64,000 nt of DNA, from the NCBI GenBank assembly GCA_964019335.1, contig OZ025663.1:124001-188000 (forward strand), written 5' to 3'. The notes under the pieces were generated by a model that ran no database searches, was not told where the DNA came from, and saw only the letters and a list, made by a program, of their open reading frames with translations. The DNA comes from Diplonema japonicum. Lineage: Eukaryota > Euglenozoa > Diplonemea > Diplonemida > Diplonemidae. Below are positions 30,715 to 45,180 of this stretch, in pieces (the stretch's first letter is position 1; each line of letters opens with the position of its first letter). Made by a program: the position numbers and the translations under genes.

Positions 30715-33700
30715 ATGACATCCTCGAAAGAGGTTTTCGATGCAGCACGGAAGTACATTTTGAACAGAGTTGCGGACACGCTGGCTGTGGTGAGCGCTGC
30801 GCCAGACGCACCACCTGAAACGGGGCTGAAAGACACGCTTAAAGAATTCGAGGCTGTGATAGAGGGAAAACAAGAATACGAGAAACTGCTAACGAATTTC
30901 CTTCGAGGCACGGAGACCAATGAAGAAGGAAAGGTGAAGGCTGCACCGAGCGTCCTGCTGTTCTTCCACGATTCAGAAAAGAAAGAAATGGTTCTCTCCG
31001 CCACCCACGCGTCGCACCTGAGGACCCGTGGTGCGTACGCAATTCGAAACACCCCGCCTGACCCGAAAAAAAACCTGCCAAAACCAGTCAGCGTTAAAGA
31101 AGTTGACTTCATGCAAGAAATCACAATTGGTGTCTTGGAGGTCAACGAGAAGAACAAAGTCACATTTTTGGATTTTCACAGGCAAATGTTGGAGTCGATT
31201 TACCAACCGGTTCTAAGACGGCAGGCGAAGTGGGGCAAAGCAAGCGAGCAGCAAAAAGACCAATTTCAACTCTGCATCCAAGACCATTCCGAAAAACTAG
31301 ACGAGCTCATGACCGACGAAATCGACGCAGAACGCGTGGCCATGCCAGAGAGCTCCTTCATGAAAGCCATCCCCGCAGGGGTTAACTACACAAAAGCGTC
31401 AAGCGATGTAAAACTAGTACGACATTTCGAATCGTGCATTGAGAACTGGGTCGGTGTGTCGGTACGCCTTATCGAAGAACGGCCACGGCACGCTGACCAA
31501 GAACCGCAAAATATACCCGAAGAAGTCGGGCCGATAACAGAACTGAGATGGTGGAAGGAACGGTGTGCGAAGTTTAACACGCTGACAGAACAGCTTGCCG
31601 CACCCGAAGTTAAGACGGTCATAGGTGTGCTTGGAGCAGCGCGGTCAAATTGTGTGAAGCAATGGCGTGAGATCGACACCAGGCTGACCGACGCGTCCAA
31701 CGAGGCGAAGGAGAACGTTCGGTACCTGTCGTCTCTGGAGAGCTATTTCGAGGCGCTTGAGAAAGAGTCCCCCACCGTCATCATCAACCTCCTCCCTGCC
31801 CTGGTCAACAACATCAAAATGATGTACACCATCGCCAGATACTACAGCACAGAACAGCACATGATGGTTCTGTTCTGTAAAATCACAAACCAGCTCATTC
31901 TCGCCTGCAAGAACGATATCCGACAACATGGTAGCCAGTCTGCTGCACACCTATGGAGCCAAACTACAGACGCGGAACAATTACGTGCTTTGATTGAGAG
32001 ACTGCAAGCTTGTATTGCTTTAAATACTAGGTACCAGGAAGAGTTCCAGAAGGCGTCTGAGAGGTTGAAGCAGAAGGCTGATGGGCCTCAGTTCTCCTCG
32101 CTCAACATTCTGCACATTTTCGGGAAGTTTGAGCTGTTTTGCAAGCGTGTTCATAAGCTGATTGAAATCTTCGACACGATTGAGCAGTTTCAGTCTCTCA
32201 GCGAGTACAACATCGACGGGATGAAGTCACTCATTGATAGGTTCTTCGACCACGTTGAGGAGTTGAAAAAGAAAGCCTCGCATGACCCCCTCGACCAGTC
32301 CACGCCCACCTTCGACAAGGCCTTTATTGAGTTCAACAAAAACATTGCTGAGCTGGAGTGCTCGCTGCAAGTCTTCATCAACAGCAGTTTCGAAAACATC
32401 ACCTCAACTGAGAACGCGCTCGCCCTCCTCAAAAAGTTCCAGCTCATCCTCAACAGAAAAACCCTTCGAAGCGACCTTGAGTCCAAGTACATGGTGATTT
32501 TCCACAACTACGGACTCGACTTGGAAAACGTACAAAAAACGTACGACCGACAAAAGCAAAACCCTCCCATGGTGCGGAACATCACACCAGTCGCAGGGTC
32601 CATCACATGGGCAAGGCAGCTCCTCAGGAGGATCGAGTCACCTATGCAGAATTTCAAAGAAAACAAAAGCATCATGGGGTCGCAGAAGGAGTCCAAGAAG
32701 ATCATCAGAACGTACAATAAAATCGCCCGTGCGCTGATCGAGTTCGAGACTGTATGGCTGAACGCATGGAAGCAGTCCATCGACAATATGAAGAGCGGGC
32801 TGAACGCCACCTTGCTAGTCCGGAACGAAGGGAAGCTGTACGTGAACTTCGACATTGAAATCCTGCAACTGATCAAGGAAGCGAGAGCGCTTATGAGGAT
32901 GGACGTACCTATCCCCGGGAGTGCGAAGATGGTGCTCATGCAAGAACAGAAATTCAAGACCTTCCACGGGCAGCTGACACATGCTATCAAGGAATACGAC
33001 AGAGTAGTGTCGCGCATAATCCCTGTCACACGGAACCTCATGACAAAGAATCTTGAGATCCTCGACAGCATCATGCGGCCAGGTGAGATCTCCCTGACAT
33101 GGACTTCGATGAACATCGATGGGTACATCAACAGAGTACACACGGGGTTGCATCGCCTTGACGTTGTCGTCACGCAGGTCAACAACATTGTTCAGAACCG
33201 AATCCAAGCCAACCTGAAGTTCATTAGCTCTACGTTGCTGGTGAACCTCCCCGAGAACCAGTCCTTCTCGCTGGAACAGTTCGTCTCCCTGCAAGAGAAG
33301 CACATCAAATCACAGTCCGAGCTCATGGACATCAAGAACTGCGAAGTTGAAAAGGCTGCTGAGGACGTTATCAACGCCATCCTCGCGGCGCAGAAGCTTC
33401 CCGGTGATGAAATACCCACCAAGGAAGAGTCTATGGCGGAGGTCACTACTCTTAAGTCGCATTTCAACAACCTGATGTTCAAGGCTATACTCACGACGAC
33501 CACACGCTCCCTCAACCTGATCAAGAAACGAGTCGGCACACGTGGCAACAGGACAGACTTCATGCAGGTCGGGAAGCCCTTCTTCGATGTCAATGTCGAA
33601 CTGTCGCCACCACACGTGCTGCTTCACCCATCCCTCGAAGAGGTGCAAAAAGCCATCAACCAATCTGCCACTGCGGTCTTGAAGTGCTCCAAGTACATCA

Positions 33701-36700
33701 GCCCCTGGGAAGGTGTCGACGGGTCGGAAACCTTTTTCGAGAAGATCGCAAAGAACAAGGAGATCGTCAAAGTTGTACTGCTGCTGACGGGTGGAATCCA
33801 CGGCCTCAACAAACAGGTGATGGACTACCTCAACTCATTCAAGCGGTACGAGTACCTGTGGATGGACGACAAACAGGAGGAGTACGAGAAATTCCTGGAA
33901 AAACAACCCACCCTTGCCATGTTTGAGCAGGAGCTGAAGAGGTACAAGGCCGTTGAGGACGATGTGGAAGGGATCCAACCTAGCTACGTGATCGGGTCAC
34001 TCTCGCTGGACACTGCGAGGTTGAAGATGTCCTTGAAGCGTGAGGCGCAAGACTGGAAGTCTCAGTACGCTAAGAACCTCCACCAGCAAGCTAGCAGGGA
34101 CCTTGCTAGGATCCAGACCCAGATGGACGAGAATGACAAGGCGCTGCAGAATGACATCAAAGAGGAAGATTCCCTTGAAGACCTGCGAATGATGATGTAC
34201 ACGTTGAGGGAGATCAGGGAACGTGAATCGGAAGTGGACCTCCTGTTCGACCCTGTGCAGGAGAACTATGCAATGCTAAAGGGGAACAATGCGCAGATCC
34301 CGAAAGACGAGGAGGAGCAAGTGGGCGAGCTGTGGCACCATTGGAGGAACCTGCGCCAGAAAGCACAGAAGAGGAACGACGAAATCTCAAAGCTGCAGAA
34401 CGGCTTCAAAGCACGCCTCACACGAGAGGTCGATATCTTCCAGCACGTGGTGGTCTCCTTCAGGAAGGACTTCGACGAGAACGGCCCCATGTGTGAAGGC
34501 ATCTCGCCCAGTGATGCAATGGAACGGCTGAACAAGTACCAGCGTCTCTTTGAAGACCACAAGCGGTCCTGGACGACATTCCAGGCAGGCGAGGAGCTTT
34601 TCGGGATGCCTGTCCACCAATACCCCGAACTGGTGCAGACAGAGAAACAACTTGGTCTTCTAGAGAAGCTGTACCTGCTTTACGTGAAGGTTATCCAGAA
34701 GATCAAGGGGTACGCAGAGACCCTGTGGGTGGAGCTCAAGCAAGGTGGGGGTAAGGGGTTCGCTTCTTTGGTGGAAGAGGTTAACAGATTCCAACTTCAG
34801 GCACAAAAGCTACCCAAGGCACTGAAGACGTGGGACGCATACTTGGAGTTGAAAAAGTACATTGACGACTTCCTGGGGCTGGAAGAGATGATCTCTGCCC
34901 TTGCGCACCCTGCCATGCGCGAAAGGCATTGGAAGACCATCATGCAAATCACGGCAACAACGTGGAAACTGGATGAGGATCTTTTCAAGCTAGGGAACAT
35001 CTTGGAGGCGAAGCTACTGAACTTCGAGGAAGAGGTGCAAGACGTGACAATGTCTGCACAAAAGGAAGCTGACATCGAGAGGAAGTACAAGGAAATCGAG
35101 AGAAACTGGAAAGACACGGAGCTGATGTTCGGCGAGTTCAAGCACAGAGGTCAGCTGGTGCTGAAGGGTGAGGAGACCAACCTAATCAAGGAGTCGCTGG
35201 AGGAGTCCCAGCTCCAAGTGGGATCGATGCTTGCCTCGCGATTCGTTGCACCATTCAGAGAAGAGGTCACAGAATGGATGACTAAACTATCAAGCGTGAG
35301 CGAGAAGCTTGGTCTGTGGCAGGAAGTGCAGTCGGCGTGGGTGTGGCTCGAGGCCGTCTTTGCAGGCGGTGACATCATGAAGCAGCTACCCGCCGAGGCG
35401 AAGAGGTTCGCGCAGATCGACAAGACTTGGGTGAAGATCATGACGAAGGCGGGTGAGCAGAAGAATGTCATCGGCTTCTGCTACGACAACGAGCTGCTCG
35501 ACCTGCTGCCGAATTTGAAGGATCAATTGGATCAGTGCCAGAAGCAGCTGCAGTCGTACCTTGAGACTAAGCGACGTGCCTTCCCTAGGTTCTACTTCGT
35601 GTCTGAGACAGTGCTCCTTGACATCCTGTCGCAGGCGTCTGACCCCACCGCCATCCAGGGCAACATCCAGTCGATCTTCGACGGTGTCACAAGCGTCACT
35701 TTCGAGAGGTTCAAGCCAGCCAAAGGCGAGACAGGGTCCGGCGTTATCAAGATCACATGGCTCCACTCCCCCGAGGGAGAGAGTTTGCAGCTTCTTGAGC
35801 CTGTGCCCTGTGTTGGGAACGTGGAGTGCTGGCTTCTCGCCCTTGTTGACCAGATGTGCGTAACTGTAAAAGAAGTTGCTAAGAGGGCTGCCGCTGAGAT
35901 CCCGACGCTGCAAGGGAACTTGAGACACTTCGAAGGGTGCTTGAAGACGTACGTGGCGCAGGTGTCCCTTTTGATTGTGCAGATGTTGTGGACGCAAGAC
36001 GTGCAGGACTTCCTACAGGGCTCAAAGAGCGAGCAGAAGGCACTGAGGGAGTCGTGCGACAGGCGTATCAGCGATCTTAAAGACATGCTTATCGAACTAA
36101 CCCGCACGGACCTTGCAAAGATGGAGCGTGTGAACGTCGAAACGCTTATCACCATCCACGTGCATCAGCAGGACGTGTGGGCGAAGCCTGTTGCGAAGGG
36201 GGACGTGCCTTTGAAGAAGCTCCGCGACGCCACGTCGTTCGACTGGCTGAAACAGGCGAGGTTCTACTTCCGACCTGAGAAGGAGGAGGTAATCATCCAA
36301 ATCGCTGACGCGGATACCTTGTACTGTAATGAGTATCTGGGCGTAAAAGAAAGGCTGGTCATCACACCACTGACTGACAGGTGCTACATCACACTGTCGC
36401 AGGCGCTGGCCATGAAACTGGGTGGTGCTCCTGCTGGCCCTGCAGGTACAGGTAAGACAGAAACCACAAAAGACTTGGCGAGAACATACGGGAAGCTGTG
36501 CATTGTGACTAACTGCTCCGACCAGCTTGACTACAAGGCGATGGGGAAGATCATCAAAGGGTTGTCGCAGGCTAACGCGTGGGGGTGCTTCGACGAGTTC
36601 AACAGAATCGACCTTCCGGTGCTGTCCGTTGTCGCACAACAGGTGCAGAGTGTGCTCAATGGGCTCAAGGCACACAAAACAGAGTTTGTCTTCCCCGACA

Positions 36701-39700
36701 AGGACATCGTGGGGCTGAAGCCTGGTGTTGGTTTCTTCATCACCATGAACCCGGGTTACGCTGGACGACAAGAGCTGCCTGAGAACCTTAAGATCCTCTT
36801 CAGAGGTGTGACTATGATGGTTCCTGACAGGCAGGCCATCATGAAGGTCAAACTGGGTGGTCAGGGGTATAAGGAGGACGAAATCCTTTCGCAGAAATTC
36901 TATCTCCTGTACAACCTGTGCGAGCAGCAGTTGTCGAAGCAACGCCACTACGACTTCGGTCTCAGGAACATCCTCTCTGTGCTGCGTACGGCTGGGTCGG
37001 TGCTGCGCAGGGCCGCCGTGAAGGACGAGATGTACCTCTTCATGAGAACGCTGCGCGACATGAACATGTCAAAGCTGGTGTTCGATGACATCGACTTGTT
37101 CAACTCACTGCTGGAGGACTTGTTCCCGAAGAAGAACCCCGAGAAGAACGTTTACGTAGAGGTTGAGAAAGCACTGAAGTTCCATTGTAATGAGAACGGT
37201 CTCATCTTCCACCCACCGTGGGTGGCAAAGTGTATCCAGCTTTACGAGACGAAGTTGGTGCGCCACGGGCTGATGGTTGTGGGGCCTGACGGTGTCGGGA
37301 AGACCATGATCTTCTTGATGGTGCTGAAGTCCTTGTGCGACATCGACGAGAAGCTTGGCGGGATGAAGCACAATGAAATGAGGATGAACCCGAAGGCCAT
37401 CACGGCGCCGCAGATGTTTGGCAAGCTCGACGCCGGCACTGGCGATTGGCACGATGGGATCTTCTCGTCGCTGTGGCGTCAGGCCTGTGCGAAGACAAGA
37501 AAGCAGGACGGGAAGAAGCCTGCATCTGTATGGTTAGTGTGTGACGGGCCTGTGGACGCCATTTGGATCGAGAACCTGAACACTGTCCTCGACGACAACA
37601 AGCTGTTAACCCTCGCGAGCGGTGACAGACTGAACATGACTGAGAACATGAAAGTCTGCTTCGAGCCAGAGAATCTGAACAACGCCTCGCCCGCCACTGT
37701 ATCACGCGCCGGTATCATCTACGTTTCCGACGCCGAGCTTGGTGGGGCCATCGGTAGAGGAGAGTGGAAACCTTGGGATCCTGTCATCCGTGCCAAGCTT
37801 TACGCAACAAGGAAGGAAGAACGCATCGTGCCGTGCGACTGTCCTGTTGTCCTTTCTAAAGAAGTCAGCGACATGTTCATGCACCTTTACGAGAAGCATG
37901 TCGACGCCGCCATCAAGTTCTACACGAAGGAGTGCAATGTGATTATGAGCTGTGGGTGCGCGCACCAGCTCATCAACTCCTACTTCTTACTTGTTGCCCT
38001 CCTCGACGACGTTGAGGGTATCCCTTCAAAGAGCTTGGCTGAAAAACTCTTCTGGTTCGTCCTGTCGTGGTCGCTGGGTGGCCTGCTCGAGTCCTTCGAC
38101 AGAGAGAAGTTCCATGATGGGTTCGTGAGGCCAAACTGTAAGAGCTTGCCCGACGAGGACACTGTGTTCGAGTACAGAGTGGACGTGAAGTCTGACAAGT
38201 GGATCCACTGGAACAGCATTACCAGCGACTGGAAGTACCCAGGTGACGCGAAGATCTCGGAAGACTTCGCAACACTGTTCATTCCCACCCTTGACTCGAC
38301 GCGTCTCAACTTCCTTATGTTGATGAACTTCGTTAACAAGCGTCCCTTCCTGCTGATGGGTGGCTCCGGTACTGCTAAGACAGTCACTATCGAGAACTTC
38401 CTGCTAGACGTTGGGAACTGCGAGCGCATCGACCAAGAGGCACGCGACCTCATGACCTTCAAGAAAATCAACTTCTCGTTCATGACCAGTCCAGGGTTGT
38501 TCCAAGCTGCTCTGCAGGACTGCGTGGAGAAGAGGCAGGGTAAGTACTATGGACCGAAGAGGAATAAGAAGCTGACACTATTCATCGACGACACAGCGAT
38601 GCCTGAGATCAACGAATGGGGCGACCAGATCACTAATGAGATTGTGCGGCAGGTTGTCGAAGAGCACAGACTGTACAGCTTGGAGAAGCCAGGCGAGTCC
38701 TTCCACCTTGTGGACATGCAATACGCAGGCGCAATGGCCATCCCAGGAGGTGGCAAGAACGACATCCCAAACAGGTTGAAACGCCACTTTGCTGTGTTCT
38801 GCGTCCCGCTGCCGTCTGATTCGTCGTTGCAGCAGATCTTCGGTGTCATCCTCTCCAGCAGGTTCCACCAGTCGGGTGCTGATGGTAGCTACACCCAGGC
38901 AACGAAAGACGTGGCCGACCAGGCGACCAAGATGTCCATCGCTTTCTGGAAGAAGATCCAAGCCAAGATGCTCCCCACGCCTGCTAAGTTCCACTACAAC
39001 TTCAACTTGCGTGACTTAACGAACATCGTACAAGGCATCTGCAAGACAGAGAGATCCACCATCAAAGACGAGTACTTGCTAGTTAACCTGTGGAAGCACG
39101 AGTGCTGCCGTGTGTTCTCAGACAAGTTAAACGCAGATGGTGACAAGGCTTGGTACGACAAGACAGTCAACCAGGTAGTGCAGGAATTCTTGGGCGACCA
39201 GATCATGCAGCAATGCGAGCAGCCCACGTACTGGTGTGACTTCCTGCGGGAGGTAGAAATAGGCGACGATGAGGACGCGGAGCCTATGGAACCGCCGCAG
39301 ATCTACGAACCTGTCGATACGATGGAAACCCTGCGTGGGAAGCTCGAGGTAAGGATGAGCAGGTACAACGAAGCTTCGGAGAACAAAACGCGCAAGCTGT
39401 CGCTAGTGCTGTTCGATGCAGCCATTAAACACGTTGTGAGGATCACAAGAGTGCTCACAACCAAGCGAGGGAACATCCTGCTAGTGGGTGTTGGTGGATC
39501 TGGGAAACAATCCCTCACAAGGCTGTCTGCAAGTATCCACGCGTACAAGACTTTCCAGATCACCGTCTCGAAGAACTATGGTATCAACCAGCTATTCGAC
39601 GATCTGAGGGAGCAATACTCATACGCTGGCACCCGAGGGCAGGTCTGCTTTATCTTCACAGACAGCGAAATTAAGTCCGAACAGTTCTTGGAGTACATCA

Positions 39701-42700
39701 ATGGGTTCCTGTCGTCTGGGGAGATCCCAGGCTTGTACTCAACTGACGAGAAAGATTCTAGCATCAACGATATCCGTATGACAGCAAAGAAAGAGTGCGG
39801 GAGGGACTTCCAAGACACTGGCGAGTGGCTGTGGAGATATTTCGTGAACAAGGTTCGATCCAACCTTCACTTCGTGCTGTGCATGAGTCCCGTCGGTGAC
39901 AAGTTCAGGGTAAGGGCCAGGAAGTTCCCTGCCCTCATTTCTGGTTGCGTCATTGACTGGTTCTTCCCATGGCCAGAGGCGGCCCTCTTGGATGTTTCGA
40001 AGCAGCGTATCGGATCCTTCAAAATGGAAACCGACCAGCAGACAAAACAAAGGCTCATGGAATTCATGGCTGCCCTGCACAGGCTCATGCTTCAAATGTC
40101 TGTCGAGTACTTCACACGATTCCGACGCTCTGTCTTCAGTACCCCCAAGTCGTACCTGTCTTTCCTGGAGGCCTACATTGTTGTCTACCAAGAGAAGTTC
40201 CAGCAGATCAACGTTCTTGCTGAGAACATCGGTGGCGGTCTGAAGAAGCTCCACCAGGCGGGTGAGGATGTGCGCCTCATGAAGATCAATCTTGCCGAAA
40301 AGGAGGTTAACCTGCAGCAAGCGACAAAAGAAACAGACGCTCTGCTTTTAGAAATTACAGAAGCGACGGGAGTGGCTGAGAAGAAGGAAAGCGAAGTCGG
40401 GGCTGTGAAGGAGATGTTGTCCCACGACGCGAAGAAAGTGCAAGCTGTGAAGGATGACGCCGAGCAGGACTTGGCTGCGGCACAGCCCATGCTTGAAGCA
40501 GCGAACAAGGCATTGGACTCAATCGACCCCAAAGCCCTCCAGAACGTGAAGAAACTGTCGAACCCGCCAGCCTTGGTGAAGAGGATCCTCGACGGTGTGT
40601 GCATCCTACTGCACGACCCGATGGAGAACAAGCACTGCGAAGCGGTGCCCGAGAAGGGCGGTCTGTGGATCAAGGATTCGTGGGAAGCAGGGAGGCGCTT
40701 CCTTTCGGACATGAAAGCCATCGACAGATTAATCGCCTTCAAGGGAACTGAGGAAGGCGGCCAAGGAAAGAAGGATCAGATTAACGAGGAAACATGTGAA
40801 CTACTGCTGCCTTACCTATGCATGGAGGCGTGGAGTGCGGAGCAGGCCACCAAGTCAGCGAAGGATGTCGCAGGAATGTGCATGTGGGTGCGTGCGATGT
40901 ACGACTACATCGGTATTGCGAAGTTCGTGCAACCTAAGATGGAAACGCTGAGGGAGGCGGAAGCACAGTTGCGTGTTGCGAACAGGAAGCTCGATGAGAA
41001 AGAGGCAGAGCTATCTTTGGTGCAGGAAGACCGTGCAAAGTGCCAGGCGAAGCTTGACAGCGCAAAGTCGAAGAAGCAGGCCTTAGAAGACGATGCTCTG
41101 GCGACGAAGAAAAGAATGGACGCCGCCAACGGGCTCATCGACGCTTTGTCAGGCGAACGTGAGCGCTGGACGACGCAGAGCAACGAGTTCAAGGAACGTG
41201 TCAGGAAGCTTGTCGGTGATGTGGCGCTCAGTTGCGCCTTCATTAGTTACTGCGGGCCTTTCAATGCGGAGTTCCGTCACACCCTGCTGAACGAGCACTA
41301 CTACAACATGTGCCTGAAGCTGAAGATTCCCGTCACAGAGAACATCGGGATCGTGAAGTTCTTGACAACAGAATCACAGATCACTGACTGGCAGATCGAG
41401 GGGCTCCCCTCTGACGACCACTCTGTACAGAACGCCATCATGATCACTTCCAACTTGGGGAACAAAAAGACTGGGAAATATCCTTTGATCGTGGATCCGC
41501 AAGGGCAGGGTTTGAAGTGGCTGCGGTCGAGGTACGCTTCCGGTGTGATCGTGACGCAGTTCACGGACAAGAAGTTCGGAGACCACCTTGCACGCCAGTT
41601 GCAGGACGGGAAGTGCCTCATCGTCGAAAACGTGACAGAGGACATCGACCCCATGATCGACCCAGTGCTGGACAAGGCTATCGTGCGTATGGGCAGAATG
41701 CAGAACATCATCATCAATGACAAGCCGCACGACTTCGACGATGAGTACAAGATGGTGATGACGACTAGGTTACCCAACCCGCTATTCACGCCTGAGATGT
41801 TTGCCAAGACGTTGGTCATTGACATGACTGTCACCATGCAAGGACTGGAACAGCAGTTGCTGGGTCAGGTCATCGGGAAAGAGAAGAGCGAGCTTGAAGA
41901 GGAGCGAGCGAAGCTGATTGAAGAAGTCAACAACAACGAGAAGCGTCTGAAGGAGTTCGAGGACAGGCTGCTTGCACAGCTCGCCGCGTCGAAAGGCAAC
42001 CTTATCGACGACGACGACCTGATCGCCACTCTTGCAGACGCAAAGAAGGCTTCTGCGGAAATTAAGGAAAAACTGGCTGTCGCACAGGAGACAAGAAAAC
42101 GCATCAATTCTGCGTCCGAGGAGTACCGTCCTGTGGCCCTGCGCGGGTCTGTCTTGTATTTCCTTATCGTCGACATGTCCAATGTGTCCAACATGTACCA
42201 AACGTCGTTGCCGCAGTTCCTCGGCCTTTTCCACGATGCCATCAAGCACTCCGAGAAGGCACAGCTCACCACCAAGAGAATCAACAACATCATCTCCCTG
42301 ATGACTAAGGTCGTCTTTGAGTACATGACGCGTGGGCTGTTCTCCGCCCATAGGCTCCTCTTCGTCCTCACAATGGCCTGCAAGATCAAGCTCCACACCA
42401 GGGACAACACCAAGCTGTCCCATGAATCCTTCCAAACCCTCCTTAAGGGTGGTGCAGCACTGTCCATCGCAGAGTCGAGAGTGAAGCCCAACCAATGGCT
42501 GCCCGACAAGGCATGGCTTAACGTCATTGCCCTGTCTGATGGGGCTCCAAAGGCCTTTAAGATGCTTCCCGACTGCATTGCGCGTTCCGAGCGTGCCTGG
42601 AAGGAGTGGTATGACATTGAGGCGCCTGAGAGCACACCGGTGCCGGAGATTGATGACAAGCTGGAGCCGTTTGACCGCTTGCTTGTTGTGAGAGCCCTGC

Positions 42701-44739
42701 GTGAAGACAGAGCCATGCTTGGCGCCCTGAACTACGTGTCGAACATCCTCGGGAAGGACTACGCCGAGCCGCTGCAGCTAGACTTCGAACAAGTGATCGA
42801 CACCACTACTGGCCTGACGCCCATCATCTTCTTGCTCAGTCAGGGGTCCGACCCGTCCGCCCTGATCGAGGCCTCTGCTAAAAAGAGGAAGAAACAAATC
42901 ATCCCACAAGGAGGTATCTCCATGGGACAAGGCCAGGAACAGGCTGCCATGGATGCCACGCTGACGTCATTCCAAGGCTCGGGCGAGTGGGCACTGCTCC
43001 AGAACTGCCATTTAGGGCTGACCTTCCTTGCAGACTTGGAGGACACTTTAGTAAAGTTTGACCCCGAGGCCATTGGTGAAGAGGCAAGAGTGCTCATCAC
43101 AAGCGAGCCGCATCCTAAGTTCCCCATTGGGCTGCTGCAGATGTCCATCAAACTGACGAACGAGCCGCCGCCGGGTATTAAGGCGGGCATCAAGAGGTCG
43201 TATGGGTGGTTCAACCAAGAGATGCTTGACAGCTACAGAAGGCCAGAATGGCGCCCGATGCTGTTCGCGCAGTGCTTCATTCACTCGAATGTTGTGGAGA
43301 GGAGGAAGTTCGGGCCGATTGGGTTCTGCATCCCGTACGAGTTCAACCAAGGCGACTGGCAGGCCAGCGTGCAATTCCTGCAGAATCACATGGCGACCAT
43401 CGGGGACGACGTGAAGAAGGGCGCACAAGTGTCGTGGATCACAGTGCGGTACATGATCTCCGAGATCCAGTACGGCGGCCGTATCACAGACACAAAGGAC
43501 AGGACAATGTTTAACACTATTTGCGAGGTCTGCATGAGCGACAAGATCTTGGCCCCTGAATACAAATTCTACACGTTCCCTGGGGGGAACCAAGGGTACG
43601 GGATACCCATGTTCGAGGAATACGCCAAACACAAAGAATACCTTGACGGCTACCCTGAGGTGGACCCGCCGGAGGTGTTCGGACTACACAGCAACGCCGA
43701 TATTATTTACAGAACAAGACAATCACAACAGACGTTGGGAACCATTCTGGACATCCAGCCGCGTGGGGCCGGCGCAGGCGGTGGGAAGTCACCCGATGAG
43801 ACTGTGATAGAGCTTGCAGACGACTTTTTAAAACGTCTTCCTGTAGACTGGAAGCTTGACGCAGTGCGCGACCTCATGAAAAAGATTAACGCAACCCTCC
43901 CGCTGAACATCTTCTGCAGACAGGAAATCGAAAGGTTGAACGTGTGCATCAAACTCATCAGAACCACCTTGAAAGACCTAAAACTGGCCATCGCAGGTGT
44001 TGTCGTCATGTCCCCGCACTTACAAGAAGCAAGGGATAATTTATATGACGCGAAAGTACCTCCGAAGTGGGTGATCGTATCATGGCCAAGCGCAACAATG
44101 GGACTGTGGTTTGAAGAAGTTCTAACAAGGCAGCGGCAGCTTGATTCCTGGAGCAAGGAAGACCGCCCACCAAAGTTCTGGCTCACAGGTTTTTACAACC
44201 CCCAAGGGTTTTTAACATCAGTCCGGCAGGAGGTCACCCGTGCTCATAAGAATGAAGGCTGGGCTCTCGACGATGTCGTTCTACGCACAGAAGTCCAGAA
44301 AATGGAAAAACACGAAGTCGACCGTCCGCCTTCAGAAGGGGTTTATGTGTTTGGGCTATATCTTGAAGGTGCAGGATGGGACAAGGGAAAACAGCGTCTT
44401 AAAGACCCTCTTCCCAAGGAATCTCCTAAAGAACTACCGGTCCTCTACGTCACTGCCGTTCAAGGTGACGATGGTAAGAAGCAGCCGGGCCAGCAACGGA
44501 ACAAACAAGTATGGGGAGTTTAAAATAAATAAATAAAATAAAAAAAAAGGTCATTAACAAATTCGACTGTCCTGTGTACAAGTACCCCAGGAGGAATGAC
44601 ATCAACTGGATTTTCGACGTGCAGTTGAACTGCGAAGAAGAAAAGCATCATTGGCAGGTATTGTTTATTATTATTATTATTTTTTTTTTAATTATACCAA
44701 CAGCTCCGTGGTGCTTGCTTGTTGTGCACGGTCGAATAA
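30715..44739 (+). CDS. Axonemal dynein heavy chain, outer-arm type (gamma/DNAH5-8-like)
   Basis: Complete motor subunit of 4,645 residues. Exons 30715-44508, 44550-44657 and 44704-44739; the final ~48 residues, including the conserved DCPVYKYPRRND and LRGACLLCTVE end, appear only after splicing of two introns (41 and 46 nt). The tail fills about the first 1,500 residues, then the linker. Four P-loops: AAA1 GPAGTGKTETTKDL (about 1908), AAA2 GPDGVGKT (about 2190), AAA3 GGSGTAKT (about 2549), AAA4 GVGGSGKQSLTRL (about 2925). A coiled-coil stalk with the microtubule-binding tip follows at about 3180-3500. AAA5 and AAA6 (GGxxxKxxxxLSxQGDP-like region near 4000) and the C-terminal domain complete it. 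Motifs such as FLEYINGFLSSGEIP and YFTRFRRSVFSTPKSYLSF fit the DNAH5/8-gamma class best. The ATG at 30715 is the first in frame (the GTG just before is not needed). It uses ATP hydrolysis to slide axonemal doublets, so the organism has motile flagella. Confidence 0.97.
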
Positions 44740-45180
44740 GATTGAAAATGAGTTTTTTTTTGTCCCCCTCCCCCCTTTTTTTTCTTTTTGATGTTAATAA
44801 TTTTTGATTACACCCAAGGGGGGGGGAGAAAGAAAAAAAAGCAACTCAAGTCAACATTTTTTTCTTCTATCTGGGCGTCCTGCCACATACCGCAGGTGTC
44901 TCTTTAGGTGTCTCTTTTTTTTTTCTATTCATTCTTTCTTTTATTAAAAAAAAGTAAAAGGGGGCTTTTTTTTTTCTTTTAAAAAAAAACTCCCGGGAGG
45001 GAGAGGATAACCTTATTTTTTTATTTTTTATTTTGTTACGTGGGATATCCCCCCCCCCCCCCCCCCCTCTTCCCCCCTCTCCCTTTGATATCCCCCACCC
45101 CATAATAATATTTTCTTTTTTTTTCTCTCCTTTTTCAAAAAAAAAAAAAAAAAAGCACCTAAAAAAAAAAAAAAATTAAA
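44740..45180. other. Intergenic, with third copy of the dispersed repeat
   Basis: About 440 bases. Holds the third, diverged copy of the 40-nt repeat, a 20-nt C-run at about 45050-45067, and A- and T-runs. The next gene's ATG at 45181 follows an A-rich leader. Confidence 0.6.
44874..44915 (+). repeat. Dispersed hairpin repeat, copy 3 (diverged)
   Basis: Matches the other copies over the first ~25 nt (GGCGTCCTGCCACATACCGC then AGGT), including the 5-bp stem, then differs: the segment ACCCTTAAAT is replaced by a partial duplication of GTCTCTTT before the final GTCTC and T-run. It lies about 300 bp upstream of the next ATG. Confidence 0.85.

Noticed and set aside
44509-44523. Dynein stop codon at 44521-44523
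   Set aside because: Reading through the intron gives a non-homologous end (VWGV); splicing restores the conserved dynein C-terminus.
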